This document shows, in pieces, positions 1 to 6,446 of a stretch of 10,076 bases of DNA. The stretch is from Polaromonas sp. (GTDB taxonomy: Bacteria > Pseudomonadota > Gammaproteobacteria > Burkholderiales > Burkholderiaceae_C). Each line of letters starts with the position of its first letter. Position 1 is the stretch's first letter. The notes under the pieces were generated by a model. That model searched no databases, had not been told where the DNA came from, and was given only the letters and a program-made list of their open reading frames with translations. The translations under genes and the position numbers were made by a program. The DNA is taken from positions 1 through 10,076 of the forward strand of contig JAHFQQ010000117.1 in assembly GCA_023259235.1 (NCBI GenBank). The letters are read 5' to 3'.

Positions 1-409
1 GGATGTCGGTGCACTCTCGTACGACCGCGCGATGCGTACCGTCGCCACCGAGAACGACAATGACTTTGACACCGGCATCCCGCATCATCCGCGCCGCCAT
101 GAAGGTGTCGTTCACCGTGGTAGTCGACACCATGTCAAGAAAGTCGAGCTTTGGAAAGGCGTGATGCAACTGAAGTTCACGTGTCAGGCTGCGAATCAGC
201 ATGGCGCTGACCCCGCCGTTGTCGGGCATCATCAGCGCCTTGCCTACGCCCATGGTGCCCGCAGCACTCAAGACTCGCAGCAACATGCTCACCCGGTCAG
301 TGATCTGCAAGTTCCCGGCATTGGCCACAATCCGGCGGATATCGCGAGCAGACACCGGGTTGGCAATGATGCCAATGCAAGGTGAAATGCTCGATCCAGA
401 TGTGGGCAT
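1..409 (-). CDS. acoX: AcoX-like ATP-NAD kinase-fold protein, acetoin catabolism (partial, C-terminus off the window)
   Basis: An open frame runs from ATG 409-407 without a stop to the window edge (136 codons), so only the N-terminal third or so of a roughly 350-residue family is visible. The N-terminus contains GIIANPVSARDIRR, and near the window edge comes VVLGGDGTHRAV, the GGDGT nucleotide-binding motif of the NAD kinase/diacylglycerol kinase fold. This combination is characteristic of AcoX, encoded with the acetoin dehydrogenase genes acoABC; its biochemical role is not settled. The ATG is chosen because the predicted sigma-54 transcription start falls near 434, giving a leader of about 25 nt, and because family members begin shortly before the GIIANPVSARD segment. 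No strong Shine-Dalgarno is seen. The acoABC genes would lie beyond position 1 if the operon is conventional; this is inferred. Confidence 0.82.
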   Translation of the reverse strand, partial: MPTSGSSISPCIGIIANPVSARDIRRIVANAGNLQITDRVSMLLRVLSAAGTMGVGKALMMPDNGGVSAMLIRSLTRELQLHHAFPKLDFLDMVSTTTVNDTFMAARMMRDAGVKVIVVLGGDGTHRAVVRECTDI

Positions 410-444
410 GCGTTGGCGTCCAGAAGTTTCTTGAGTCTCCAATC

Positions 445-460
445 TGCAAACAACGTGCCA
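445..460 (-). promoter_or_regulatory. Sigma-54 (-24/-12) promoter of acoX
   Basis: Read on the minus strand, the site is TGGCACGTTGTTTGCA, an exact match to the RpoN consensus TGGCACG-N4-TTGCA, with invariant GG at -25/-24 and GC at -13/-12. Taking the C at 446 as -12 places the transcription start near 434, 25 nt before the acoX start codon. Acetoin operons in Cupriavidus and relatives are known to be RpoN-dependent and activated by AcoR, which fits the gene call. Confidence 0.88.
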
Positions 461-590
461 GGTAGTTGAAATTGGACTCGATGTGCCTGCAACTCACGCC
501 GACAGTGGGCATAGTGCGCGGCACGGCTATCGGCTGGCCGAGGGGATGCAACGCTTTATTGTCACAGTGATACATCTGTAGCGTTGACAA

Positions 591-608
591 ATGCGACAGT
601 TGTCGCAT
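591..608. promoter_or_regulatory. Perfect palindrome, candidate upstream activator site for acoX
   Basis: ATGCGACAGTTGTCGCAT consists of two perfectly inverted 8-bp arms around a central GT. Its centre lies about 165 bp upstream of the predicted sigma-54 start, the usual distance for an enhancer-binding activator such as AcoR. A second, looser inverted pair (TTGTCA at 559-564 and TGACAA at 585-590) sits between it and the promoter. The palindrome and spacing are seen directly; the assignment to AcoR is inferred. Confidence 0.5.
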
Positions 609-1021
609 GAATGAGTCATCGTCGGTTTGGCGGGCATTTGACTATTCCCGAGACGTCCGCGGCATAGTCAAGCCCGCCGTCAATCTCATGCTGAAGTTGT
701 CTACACCGTAGTTTCGCGCCAAGCGTGGGCTGCGAGCGGTAGGCGGAGATTTGGTCATCGTCTAAGCCCATCTATGTGGAGGATTAAGAACTACTCTCCT
801 GCTTCTTTTCGTCAAAAGACACTCACCATCCAAGCCGTTTCGATCATTGCCGCAGCGTTGCTGTCGGTCAAACGGGAAAGTCGAATCCCACTGCCGGATG
901 ACCGCTGCTAGTGACAGCATTGAGTTGGCGGATTCAACCGGTCCATCAAGAGGGTGGCGGTAACCGACTGAAAAAGACTAGGAAGCGACACAGGGCTATA
1001 CAGAATGCTCGCTTCAAACCC

Positions 1022-1060
1022 GACAATGACAATGACAATGACAATGACAATGACAATGAC
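1022..1060. repeat. Hexanucleotide tandem repeat (AATGAC)6
   Basis: Six perfect AATGAC units at 1025-1060 are preceded by GAC at 1022-1024, giving 39 bp of uninterrupted repeat. The unit is a multiple of three, so copy-number slippage would not shift a reading frame. It lies outside any gene I can support, about 16 bp before the inverted repeat that precedes the transposase remnant. Confidence 0.95.
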
Positions 1061-1075
1061 CACGGTAATGCCAGT

Positions 1076-1100
1076 TTGATCGCCGAAATGTGGCGATCAA
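1076..1100. repeat. 9-bp perfect inverted repeat at the left edge of the IS91 remnant
   Basis: TTGATCGCC at 1076-1084 and GGCGATCAA at 1092-1100 are perfect inverted copies separated by 7 nt. It could form a hairpin but has no T-run after it, so it is not an obvious terminator. It sits just where recognisable transposase homology begins and may be part of the element. Confidence 0.7.
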
Positions 1101-1557
1101 TTCCACCGCCCCTGCACCGTCGCACCATCTGTGGGCGGTGCTGATTGCTCACATCGACGAGGTATCCTCGCTGATCTGCCCAGTCTGCGCAGGCCAAATG
1201 CGCCTGATCGCGTTCATCACCGATAGGGCAGAGGTGCGCAAGATACTGGAGCACATCGGCGTGGACGCCCATGTCCCGCGCATTGCCCCGGCACGTGGAC
1301 CGCCGCTTTGGGATGAGTGTGATGCGCCGGTGGTGGGTGAGTGTGTTGATGCCGTGCCAGACTGGGATCTGGCGGCACAACCTGCACCCGACTGCCAGGT
1401 CGATCAGCGCATCAGTTGGCGACAGGTCAAATTGGCGTTTTTGCAACGCTTCGGGGTGGGCCCGCGTGTGCTACGGGTCCAGAGCACTTTTTCAGACCAG
1501 CGGTGCTGCCACCCCCAGGTACGGCGGCTCAAAGACCGGGTTTCGGCGATGTTCTGA
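1090..1557 (+). pseudogene. C-terminal remnant of an IS91-family-like transposase
   Basis: The open frame gives 155 residues. Residues about 12-110 resemble the C-terminal tail of a common group of IS91-like (Y2/HUH-type) transposases: HLWAVLIAHIDEV, a CPVCAGQMRLIAFIT segment with a CxxC pair, then the segments KILEHIGVD, ARGPPLWDECDAP, PDWDLAAQPAP and VDQRISW. The catalytic N-terminal and central parts, with the HUH and tyrosine motifs, are absent upstream, so this cannot be an active transposase. As I recall, relatives stop soon after the VDQR-W segment; here the frame continues another 45 residues with no recognisable content, suggesting loss of the original stop. The ATG at 1090 is only the first in frame and is not expected to be a real start. 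The family assignment is from memory of these tails. Confidence 0.75.
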
Positions 1558-1616
1558 CGTGTCCAAGGCATGTCATATCCAGACCCATGTGGTTGAATTG
1601 CCTATCCGTCAGCTGT

Positions 1617-1627
1617 TATGCGGCATA
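1617..1627. repeat. Short palindrome near the end of the IS remnant
   Basis: TATGCGGCATA (5-bp arms, one central G) lies between the transposase remnant and the 3' end of the convergent SDR gene. It could be an element end or a weak structure; no T-run follows, so I do not call a terminator. The rest of 1558-1680 shows nothing else that I can support. Confidence 0.3.
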
Positions 1628-1680
1628 GCCTGGATGTTTAGTCCACGCGCAGCGCGAGTTGTTCAGAGCGTCTCTGGGCA

Positions 1681-2448
1681 TCACTTCATGACCAGGCCGC
1701 CGTCCACAAACAGCATCTGGCCGGTCATGAAGCGGCTCCAGTCCGAGGCAAGGAACAGCACTGGTCCGGTCACGTCCTCGGGTTTGGCAATCCGCCGCAG
1801 GGGAGTCTGGGCGATGATGGCGTCCTTTACCTCTTCCTTGGTGGCACGGCTGGCATCGGTCGGATACACCAGGCCGGGCGCCACGCAGTTGACGCGGATG
1901 CCCAGCGGCCCGAGCTCGGCCGCCAGGTGGCGGCTGAAACCCACCAGGGCCGACTTGGCCGTGCTGTAGTCGTGGTAGGGCACGATGGGCCGCTCCACCA
2001 AGTCGCTCACCATGTTGATGATGCTGCCCTGCGCGCGCTGCCTGAAATGGGTCAGCACCGCCTGGCACACGTTGTAGGTGGCATGCACCGCCCCATCCAC
2101 TTGCACCTGGTAGTCAGACCACGCCAACTCCCAGAACCGCTTACGTTGGTCGGGGTCAAAGCTGTAGGGCTTGAACGCGTTGTTCACGACCACGTCGATT
2201 TTTCCCACCTCGCTCAGGACGTGCGCCACCATGGCCTGCACCGCGGATTGCGACGTCACATCCGCCCGCAAGGCCCAGGCGTCACCGCCCGCAGCCTTGC
2301 AGCCCTCCACCACCTCGGCGGCGGCAGCATCGTTGCGCAGGTAGTTGGCGACCACGAACGCCCCCTCGCGTGCAAAGGCGTGCGCAATTGCCGCACCGAT
2401 GCCGCGGCTGGCACCGGTGACCAGAATGACCTTGTCCTTGAAGTTCAT
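1681..2448 (-). CDS. Short-chain dehydrogenase/reductase (FabG-like), last gene of the TPP-regulated operon
   Basis: A 255-residue classical SDR. The NAD(P)-binding glycine motif TGASRGIG is at residues 11-18, the adenine-contact Asp at D63, NNA at 89-91, catalytic Ser at S148 and YSTAK at 161-165 (catalytic Tyr and Lys). The C-terminus ends with the usual DGG near residue 250. The frame extends further upstream, but ATG 2448 is chosen because the fold begins there at normal length and it follows the binding-protein stop by 14 nt. The Shine-Dalgarno is weak. Such proteins are usually auto-annotated as 3-oxoacyl-ACP reductase, but membership in this operon argues for another carbonyl or alcohol substrate. 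I infer that it reduces the aldehyde made by the LuxC homologue to an alcohol; the reverse reaction is possible. The exact substrate is unknown. Confidence 0.9.
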   Translation of the reverse strand: MNFKDKVILVTGASRGIGAAIAHAFAREGAFVVANYLRNDAAAAEVVEGCKAAGGDAWALRADVTSQSAVQAMVAHVLSEVGKIDVVVNNAFKPYSFDPDQRKRFWELAWSDYQVQVDGAVHATYNVCQAVLTHFRQRAQGSIINMVSDLVERPIVPYHDYSTAKSALVGFSRHLAAELGPLGIRVNCVAPGLVYPTDASRATKEEVKDAIIAQTPLRRIAKPEDVTGPVLFLASDWSRFMTGQMLFVDGGLVMK

Positions 2449-2462
2449 GGCAGTAGCCGATT

Positions 2463-3467
2463 TCACTTGGCGGGTAACAAGTCCTGGCTCACCACATCGG
2501 ACACCTTGATATGCTGTTTGATGATGCCCAGTTTTTTGTAGGTGTCGGCCGCTTTCTGCAAGGTCTCCAGATCGAAAGCGCCCAGCCCGTGCTTCTCGGT
2601 TGTGGCTGACACGGTGGAGAAGTTGCGCAGCTTGATCACCTCCAGGTTGATGGCCGGGTTCGAACCGTCGATCGCGCGCTTGACCGCCAGGTTGGCCGCT
2701 TCCTGTGGGTTGTTGATCATCCATCGTGCGCTGTCGCGATAAGCGGCGAGAAACTTCTTCAACAACTCTTTTTTCTTCTGGTAGGTCTCTTCGCGCACGA
2801 CAAAGAAATCACTGGAGACGTTGACATAGTTCTTCACCTCCATGACATTGACTTCACCCAAACCTTTTTGCCTGCCCACCAGCAAGCCGGTGTCGGTGGC
2901 TGCCGTGGCATCCACTTGGCCCTGCATCAGGGGAGCGAAGTTCAGCAGACCGGTGACCACGATGGTCACGTCCGATTCGCTCAGGCCCGCCTGGCTCAGC
3001 AACAGCTGCAGGTTCAGCCGGGTGCCACTGGCCAGGCCGTAGATACCGATCTTTTTGCCTTTGAGATCAGAAGGCTTGGTGATGTTGCTCGATTTGAGCG
3101 AGACCACGTTGAAGACGTTCTGCGGATAGATGTCATAGATCGCGCGCAGCTTTTCGCCCTTGTCCAGGGCGGCGAAGAAGGAGCTGGGATCGGTGAAGGC
3201 CACATCGGCCTGCCCGGTCAGGATGTTGCGGATCGCATCACCCCCACCGGCGCCCGGCACGTAGCTCAGCTCCAGGCCGCGGGCCTTGAAGAAGCCCTTG
3301 TCTTCATCGACCAGCAGGTTGGTGAATTCGGTGACCGGCTTGTTCCAGCCCGCCACCGTGAACTTTTCCAGTTTGGCGGGCTGCGCGAGCGCGCCCGTCA
3401 CGAAGCAGCCCAGCAGGGTCACTGTTGCCAGTGCACGCAGGACGGTCGGTACGATGGATGGTTTCAT
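2463..3467 (-). CDS. NMT1/THI5-like periplasmic substrate-binding protein of an ABC importer
   Basis: A 334-residue protein with a Sec-type signal peptide: basic start, hydrophobic stretch to about residue 27, and a likely cut after ALA at 26-28. The mature part fits the NMT1/SsuA/ThiY-like fold, with GFFKARGLELSYVPG (58-72), the GGGDAIRNILTGQADVAFTD segment near 75-93 and YGLASGTRLNLQLLL (143-157), which normally lines the ligand site. The mature protein has no cysteine, so it is not a THI5-type HMP synthase, which uses a CCCFC motif; it should only bind ligand. ATG 3467 is preceded by AGAGGAAG, a good ribosome binding site. It lies 13 nt after the permease gene and 14 nt before the SDR gene. 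The family covers sulfonates, nitrate and pyrimidines; the TPP riboswitch upstream favours a thiamine-related ligand. Confidence 0.9.
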   Translation of the reverse strand: MKPSIVPTVLRALATVTLLGCFVTGALAQPAKLEKFTVAGWNKPVTEFTNLLVDEDKGFFKARGLELSYVPGAGGGDAIRNILTGQADVAFTDPSSFFAALDKGEKLRAIYDIYPQNVFNVVSLKSSNITKPSDLKGKKIGIYGLASGTRLNLQLLLSQAGLSESDVTIVVTGLLNFAPLMQGQVDATAATDTGLLVGRQKGLGEVNVMEVKNYVNVSSDFFVVREETYQKKKELLKKFLAAYRDSARWMINNPQEAANLAVKRAIDGSNPAINLEVIKLRNFSTVSATTEKHGLGAFDLETLQKAADTYKKLGIIKQHIKVSDVVSQDLLPAK

Positions 3468-3480
3468 TCTCTTCTTCCTC

Positions 3481-4236
3481 TCAAGTAGTTGTGATGTAAG
3501 GTTTGAGCAGCCAGCGCTCGATGGCCAGCGTGGTCTGGTACAGCGCCATGCCCAGCACGGTGATGAGCAGCAGGACGGCAAACATGAGGGGCGTGTCCAT
3601 CATCCCCTGCGAGGCGATGATCAGGGCGCCCAGGCCTTTGCTGGCGCCGATGAATTCGCCCACGACGGCGCCCACCAGCGCGAGTACCACCGCCACCCGC
3701 AGGCCGGCGAGGATGCCCGGCAGACCAGCCGGTATCTTCAGTCGCCATAGGGTTTGCCAGCGGGTGGCGCCCAGCATGCGGAACAATTCCAGGCGCTGCG
3801 CATCGACCTGCTGAATGCTGGTCAGGGAGTTTTCCATGAGCGGGAAAAAACAGATCAGCGCAGTGATCACCACCGTGGGCATGGTGCCGAAGCCGAACCA
3901 GACAATGAACAGCGGCGCCAGCGCCAGCTTCGGAATGACCTGGCTGGTCACCACATAGGGCATCAGGGTGCGGCGCAGCAAGGCGGACTCACCCATCACC
4001 ACGCCGCTGGCAAAACCGAGCACGCAACCCAGCAGCAGTCCCAGCACCAGCTCCACGCTGGTTTGCCAGATATGCGGCCAGAAATAGCCGGTGCTCAAGC
4101 CCCGCCACAAGGCGGCCAGCACCAGGCTGGGTGCCGGCAGCACCAGCGTCGACAGATGAAACCAGCGGGCTGAAAGCTCCCAACCCAGCAGCAGGATGAG
4201 CAGCAGCAGCGCGGCATAAAGACGGTTCGTTTTCAT
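3481..4236 (-). CDS. ABC importer permease (SsuC/ThiX type)
   Basis: A 251-residue integral membrane protein with about six hydrophobic segments, the first at residues 7-18. The cytoplasmic coupling loop typical of the BPD_transp_1 family is present at about 150-180 (LFRMLGATRWQTLWRLKIP, then GLPGILAGLR). ATG 4236 is chosen because its GGAG Shine-Dalgarno is 7 nt away and it overlaps the ATPase stop as ATGA. The ATG two codons upstream would place GGAG only one base away. Length and order match nitrate/sulfonate/taurine and ThiXYZ-type importers. It probably works as a homodimer with the ATPase encoded just upstream and the binding protein encoded just downstream. Substrate cannot be read from the permease alone. 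Confidence 0.92.
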   Translation of the reverse strand: MKTNRLYAALLLLILLLGWELSARWFHLSTLVLPAPSLVLAALWRGLSTGYFWPHIWQTSVELVLGLLLGCVLGFASGVVMGESALLRRTLMPYVVTSQVIPKLALAPLFIVWFGFGTMPTVVITALICFFPLMENSLTSIQQVDAQRLELFRMLGATRWQTLWRLKIPAGLPGILAGLRVAVVLALVGAVVGEFIGASKGLGALIIASQGMMDTPLMFAVLLLITVLGMALYQTTLAIERWLLKPYITTT

Positions 4237-4979
4237 GCGCATGCTCCATTCATCGCATGGCGCAACCGCGCACAAATCTCGTTGAATCGCGGGCCGTAGC
4301 GCAGCTCGCCCCCGCGCGGCTCGGGCAGATCGACCGAAATGTCCTTGCAGATGCGCCCGCCGTCCATCACCGCCACCCGGTCGGCCAGATAGACCGCTTC
4401 CGTGATGTCATGGGTGACGAAGAATACCGTGGTCTTGCGCAAGCGGCACATGGCCAACAGGTCGTCCTGCAATTCCTCGCGGGTGATGGCGTCCAGTGCC
4501 GCAAACGGCTCGTCCATCAGCAGGATGGCCGGCTCCAGAATCAAGGCTCGGGCAATCGCCACGCGGCTTTGCTGCCCGCCGGACAACTGCCGCGGGTAGT
4601 GCTCGCGGTAGGCACACAGGCCCATCACCTCCAGCAGTCGCGCGGCCCGGCTGACCTCCTCGGGCATCGGCTTGCGCTGGATGGCGATGGGCAGCAGCAC
4701 GTTGTCCAGCACCCGCAGCCATTCCAGAAGTGTGGGCGACTGGAACACAAAGCCGAGTTGTGGCCCCGGCTTCCGCACGGGCACCCCCTGCAGCGTCACC
4801 GTACCCTCGTCGGGCCGAAGCAGGCCCGCCGCCAGCTTGAGCAGCGTCGTCTTGCCGCAGCCGCTGCGCCCCACCAGGCAATGGAACTCGCCCTGTGCGA
4901 TGTCCCAATCGACGCGGTGCACGACGGGCGGCCACCCCGGATAGGTGTAGCTGACTTGGTGCATGTCGAGGAAAGCCAT
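4233..4979 (-). CDS. ABC importer ATPase (SsuB/ThiZ type)
   Basis: A 248-residue nucleotide-binding subunit with all expected motifs: Walker A GRSGCGKTT (37-45), Q-loop glutamine Q80 in FVFQSPTLLEW, signature LSGGQ (132-136), Walker B ILLMDEP (152-158), D-loop ALD and H-loop H190 in VTHDITEAV. The TLLEW segment after the Q-loop resembles the LLPW form seen in nitrate/sulfonate/pyrimidine importers. The start at 4979 follows the luxC-like stop by 6 nt, and AAGGA lies about 10 nt upstream, inside the end of luxC. The stop overlaps the permease start by 4 nt (ATGA), implying translational coupling. It should power uptake with the two genes downstream. Confidence 0.94.
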   Translation of the reverse strand: MAFLDMHQVSYTYPGWPPVVHRVDWDIAQGEFHCLVGRSGCGKTTLLKLAAGLLRPDEGTVTLQGVPVRKPGPQLGFVFQSPTLLEWLRVLDNVLLPIAIQRKPMPEEVSRAARLLEVMGLCAYREHYPRQLSGGQQSRVAIARALILEPAILLMDEPFAALDAITREELQDDLLAMCRLRKTTVFFVTHDITEAVYLADRVAVMDGGRICKDISVDLPEPRGGELRYGPRFNEICARLRHAMNGACA

Positions 4980-4985
4980 GTCGAT

Positions 4986-6446
4986 CTAGTCCTTGTACGG
5001 CGCAAAGTCTTCCGCCGCGCTTTCAGCCGACTGCTCGATCTCGACCAGGCGCACCAGGTCCAGCAGGTTGAAGCGGCCGTCGTGGTGCCAGCCGGCCTCG
5101 GGCGCCGTCATGGCCCCGATGGCGCTGATGCGGGTGACGCCCGCCTGCCCCAGCAGTTCGGCCAGGTGAAACAATTCCTTCGGCGCGGCGGCCAGCCCGA
5201 CGGTCTGCAGGAACGCGCGCTGGCCGGCAATCCGCGGCACGACGTCCTGCAGACTGTCCACCGCCAGCACCTGGATGCTGCGGTTCAAGGCACAGGGTGC
5301 CAGTGGTTGCACGGCATCGGCATAGGCCACGCTCCAGGCCGCGCCGACCTCGCCCACCACGGCCGAGCCAGTTTGCGAGAAGGCCTTGAGTTCCTGCGTC
5401 TGGCGCCAGCCGGCCACACTGGCCGCCTCTTCCAGCGGCAGGATGCGGCGCGGGAATTTGTGCTCGAAGGTCGCCAGTTCATGCGCCAGGTATTGGGCAA
5501 ATTCCTGCGGTGAAACCTTGCCGCCGCGTTCCACATAAAACACATGCGGCGAATAGCAGCCCTGCTGGTCATAGCGACCCACGTCAAACGCGGCCAGCCG
5601 TGCGGTGCTCACCGCGCGGCGCGCATCCAGCGCGGCCCGGCCCACCATGCCGAAGCTCAGCTTGTGGCCATAGGGCAGGAAGCGCGTGGTGATGGGCACC
5701 CGGCGGCGAACCTGCGCCAGTGAATCGTTGCCACCGTACGCAGCCACCAGATCGGCTTGCCCGAACAGGGCCTGCTCGCGCACTTCGTCGCCGCCCTTCC
5801 ACCACACTACCGCCAGACTCTCAGTCAGTTGCGGCTCCACCTCCACCAGCAGGCGTGCAAACAGGGACGCCATCAGCGGCTCGCTGCTGGACACCTTGCC
5901 CACGTTGCCGGCTTTCACCAGCAAACCCGAGATCAGGCTCCACAAGGGCAGGCCCGGCACATTCCCGGCCCAGACGTGGACCATCAATTCCGGCCCGAAG
6001 GCCCGGGCAAAACCGCCCTTGGGGCGCGGCTGGAATTCATCGAGGATCTTCGGGTTGGCGAAATCTTCCGCCACGAAGCGCTGCAGTTGCGGCGCCCGGA
6101 AGGTTTTCAGGTAGCCGGTCAGGCCGAGCCGCACCATCTCGGGGTCATAGCCGGTGACCAGCGGCAACAGCCACTCGGCCTCGATGCGGTATGGGTCGCG
6201 CGGGTCGAGCAGGCGCGCGATGGCCCGGTCCACCACCGCGATGATCTGCGACACGCTCATGGTCTTGAGCGTCGCGCGGCTGGCCACTCGCACGCGCTCG
6301 GCCAGTGCCGCCAGTTGCGCCGGGCTCAACACCGGCACGGCCACGTCCAGGGTGTTGCCCCAGCTGGAGAAGCTCAGCGTCTGCCACTGCAGCTCATCGG
6401 CCTTGAGCCCGGGCAGGTAGCCGGCAACGGCTTCGAAGGTGCTCAT
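4986..6446 (-). CDS. luxC: LuxC-family acyl-CoA/acyl-enzyme reductase
   Basis: A 486-residue protein matching the LuxC family, the aldehyde-dehydrogenase-like reductase subunit of the fatty-acid reductase complex. It turns an activated acyl group (thioester or acyl-AMP) plus NADPH into an aldehyde. The segment VHVWAGNVPGLPLWS (156-170) corresponds to the nucleotide-binding region. DQQGCYSPHVFYVE contains C297, which aligns by context with the catalytic Cys of LuxC in its QQ-x-C-x-S setting. The length is normal for the family. ATG 6446 overlaps the luxE-like stop by 4 nt (ATGA), so the two are translationally coupled, as expected for subunits of one enzyme. The Shine-Dalgarno is weak. No luxA, luxB or luxD is nearby, so a luminescence role is unlikely; with the TPP riboswitch I infer reduction of a thiamine-related carboxylate. 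The symbol denotes family, not light production. Confidence 0.9.
   Translation of the reverse strand: MSTFEAVAGYLPGLKADELQWQTLSFSSWGNTLDVAVPVLSPAQLAALAERVRVASRATLKTMSVSQIIAVVDRAIARLLDPRDPYRIEAEWLLPLVTGYDPEMVRLGLTGYLKTFRAPQLQRFVAEDFANPKILDEFQPRPKGGFARAFGPELMVHVWAGNVPGLPLWSLISGLLVKAGNVGKVSSSEPLMASLFARLLVEVEPQLTESLAVVWWKGGDEVREQALFGQADLVAAYGGNDSLAQVRRRVPITTRFLPYGHKLSFGMVGRAALDARRAVSTARLAAFDVGRYDQQGCYSPHVFYVERGGKVSPQEFAQYLAHELATFEHKFPRRILPLEEAASVAGWRQTQELKAFSQTGSAVVGEVGAAWSVAYADAVQPLAPCALNRSIQVLAVDSLQDVVPRIAGQRAFLQTVGLAAAPKELFHLAELLGQAGVTRISAIGAMTAPEAGWHHDGRFNLLDLVRLVEIEQSAESAAEDFAPYKD

Larger units (their letters stand above)
410..1089. other. Non-coding region upstream of acoX
   Basis: Apart from the sigma-54 promoter, the palindrome, the hexanucleotide repeat and the first half of an inverted repeat, I see no gene. 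Two short frames exist, 616-771 minus (51 aa) and 774-911 plus (45 aa). Neither resembles a family I know, and I do not call them. No divergent acoR-like regulator gene starts here. The stretch from about 610 to 1020 is lower in GC than the operon to its right and may be decayed insertion-element or recombination debris. Confidence 0.5.

Noticed and set aside
297..608. 103-residue open frame on the minus strand upstream of and overlapping acoX
   Set aside because: It overlaps acoX in another frame, spans the sigma-54 promoter and palindrome, and its translation resembles no family.
616..771. 51-codon minus-strand frame starting MGLDDDQISAYR
   Set aside because: No ribosome binding site, no recognised family and surrounded by non-coding sequence; too short to support.
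774..911. 45-codon plus-strand frame with a hydrophobic middle (TIQAVSIIAAALLSV)
   Set aside because: A small membrane peptide is conceivable, but there is no convincing ribosome binding site or family and the region looks decayed.
911..1144. Plus-strand frame encoding an Asp-Asn repeat from the hexanucleotide tract
   Set aside because: The translation is only the tandem repeat plus an out-of-frame reading of the transposase remnant; no support as a protein.
1090..1557. Possible intact small zinc-finger protein (CPVC motif)
   Set aside because: The sequence follows the known tail of IS91-like transposases; the single CxxC pair belongs to that tail.
1628..1680. Possible bidirectional terminator between the IS remnant and the SDR gene (CGCG-CAG-CGCG)
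   Set aside because: The stem is only four base pairs and lacks a T-run on either strand.
1271..1969. 232-residue plus-strand frame crossing the IS remnant and the SDR 3' end
   Set aside because: It is a GC-rich shadow: it reads the transposase remnant out of frame and then the antisense of a clearly real SDR gene.
4257..5513. 418-residue plus-strand open frame antisense to the ATPase and luxC genes
   Set aside because: The length comes from high GC; the opposite strand encodes proteins with complete catalytic motifs.
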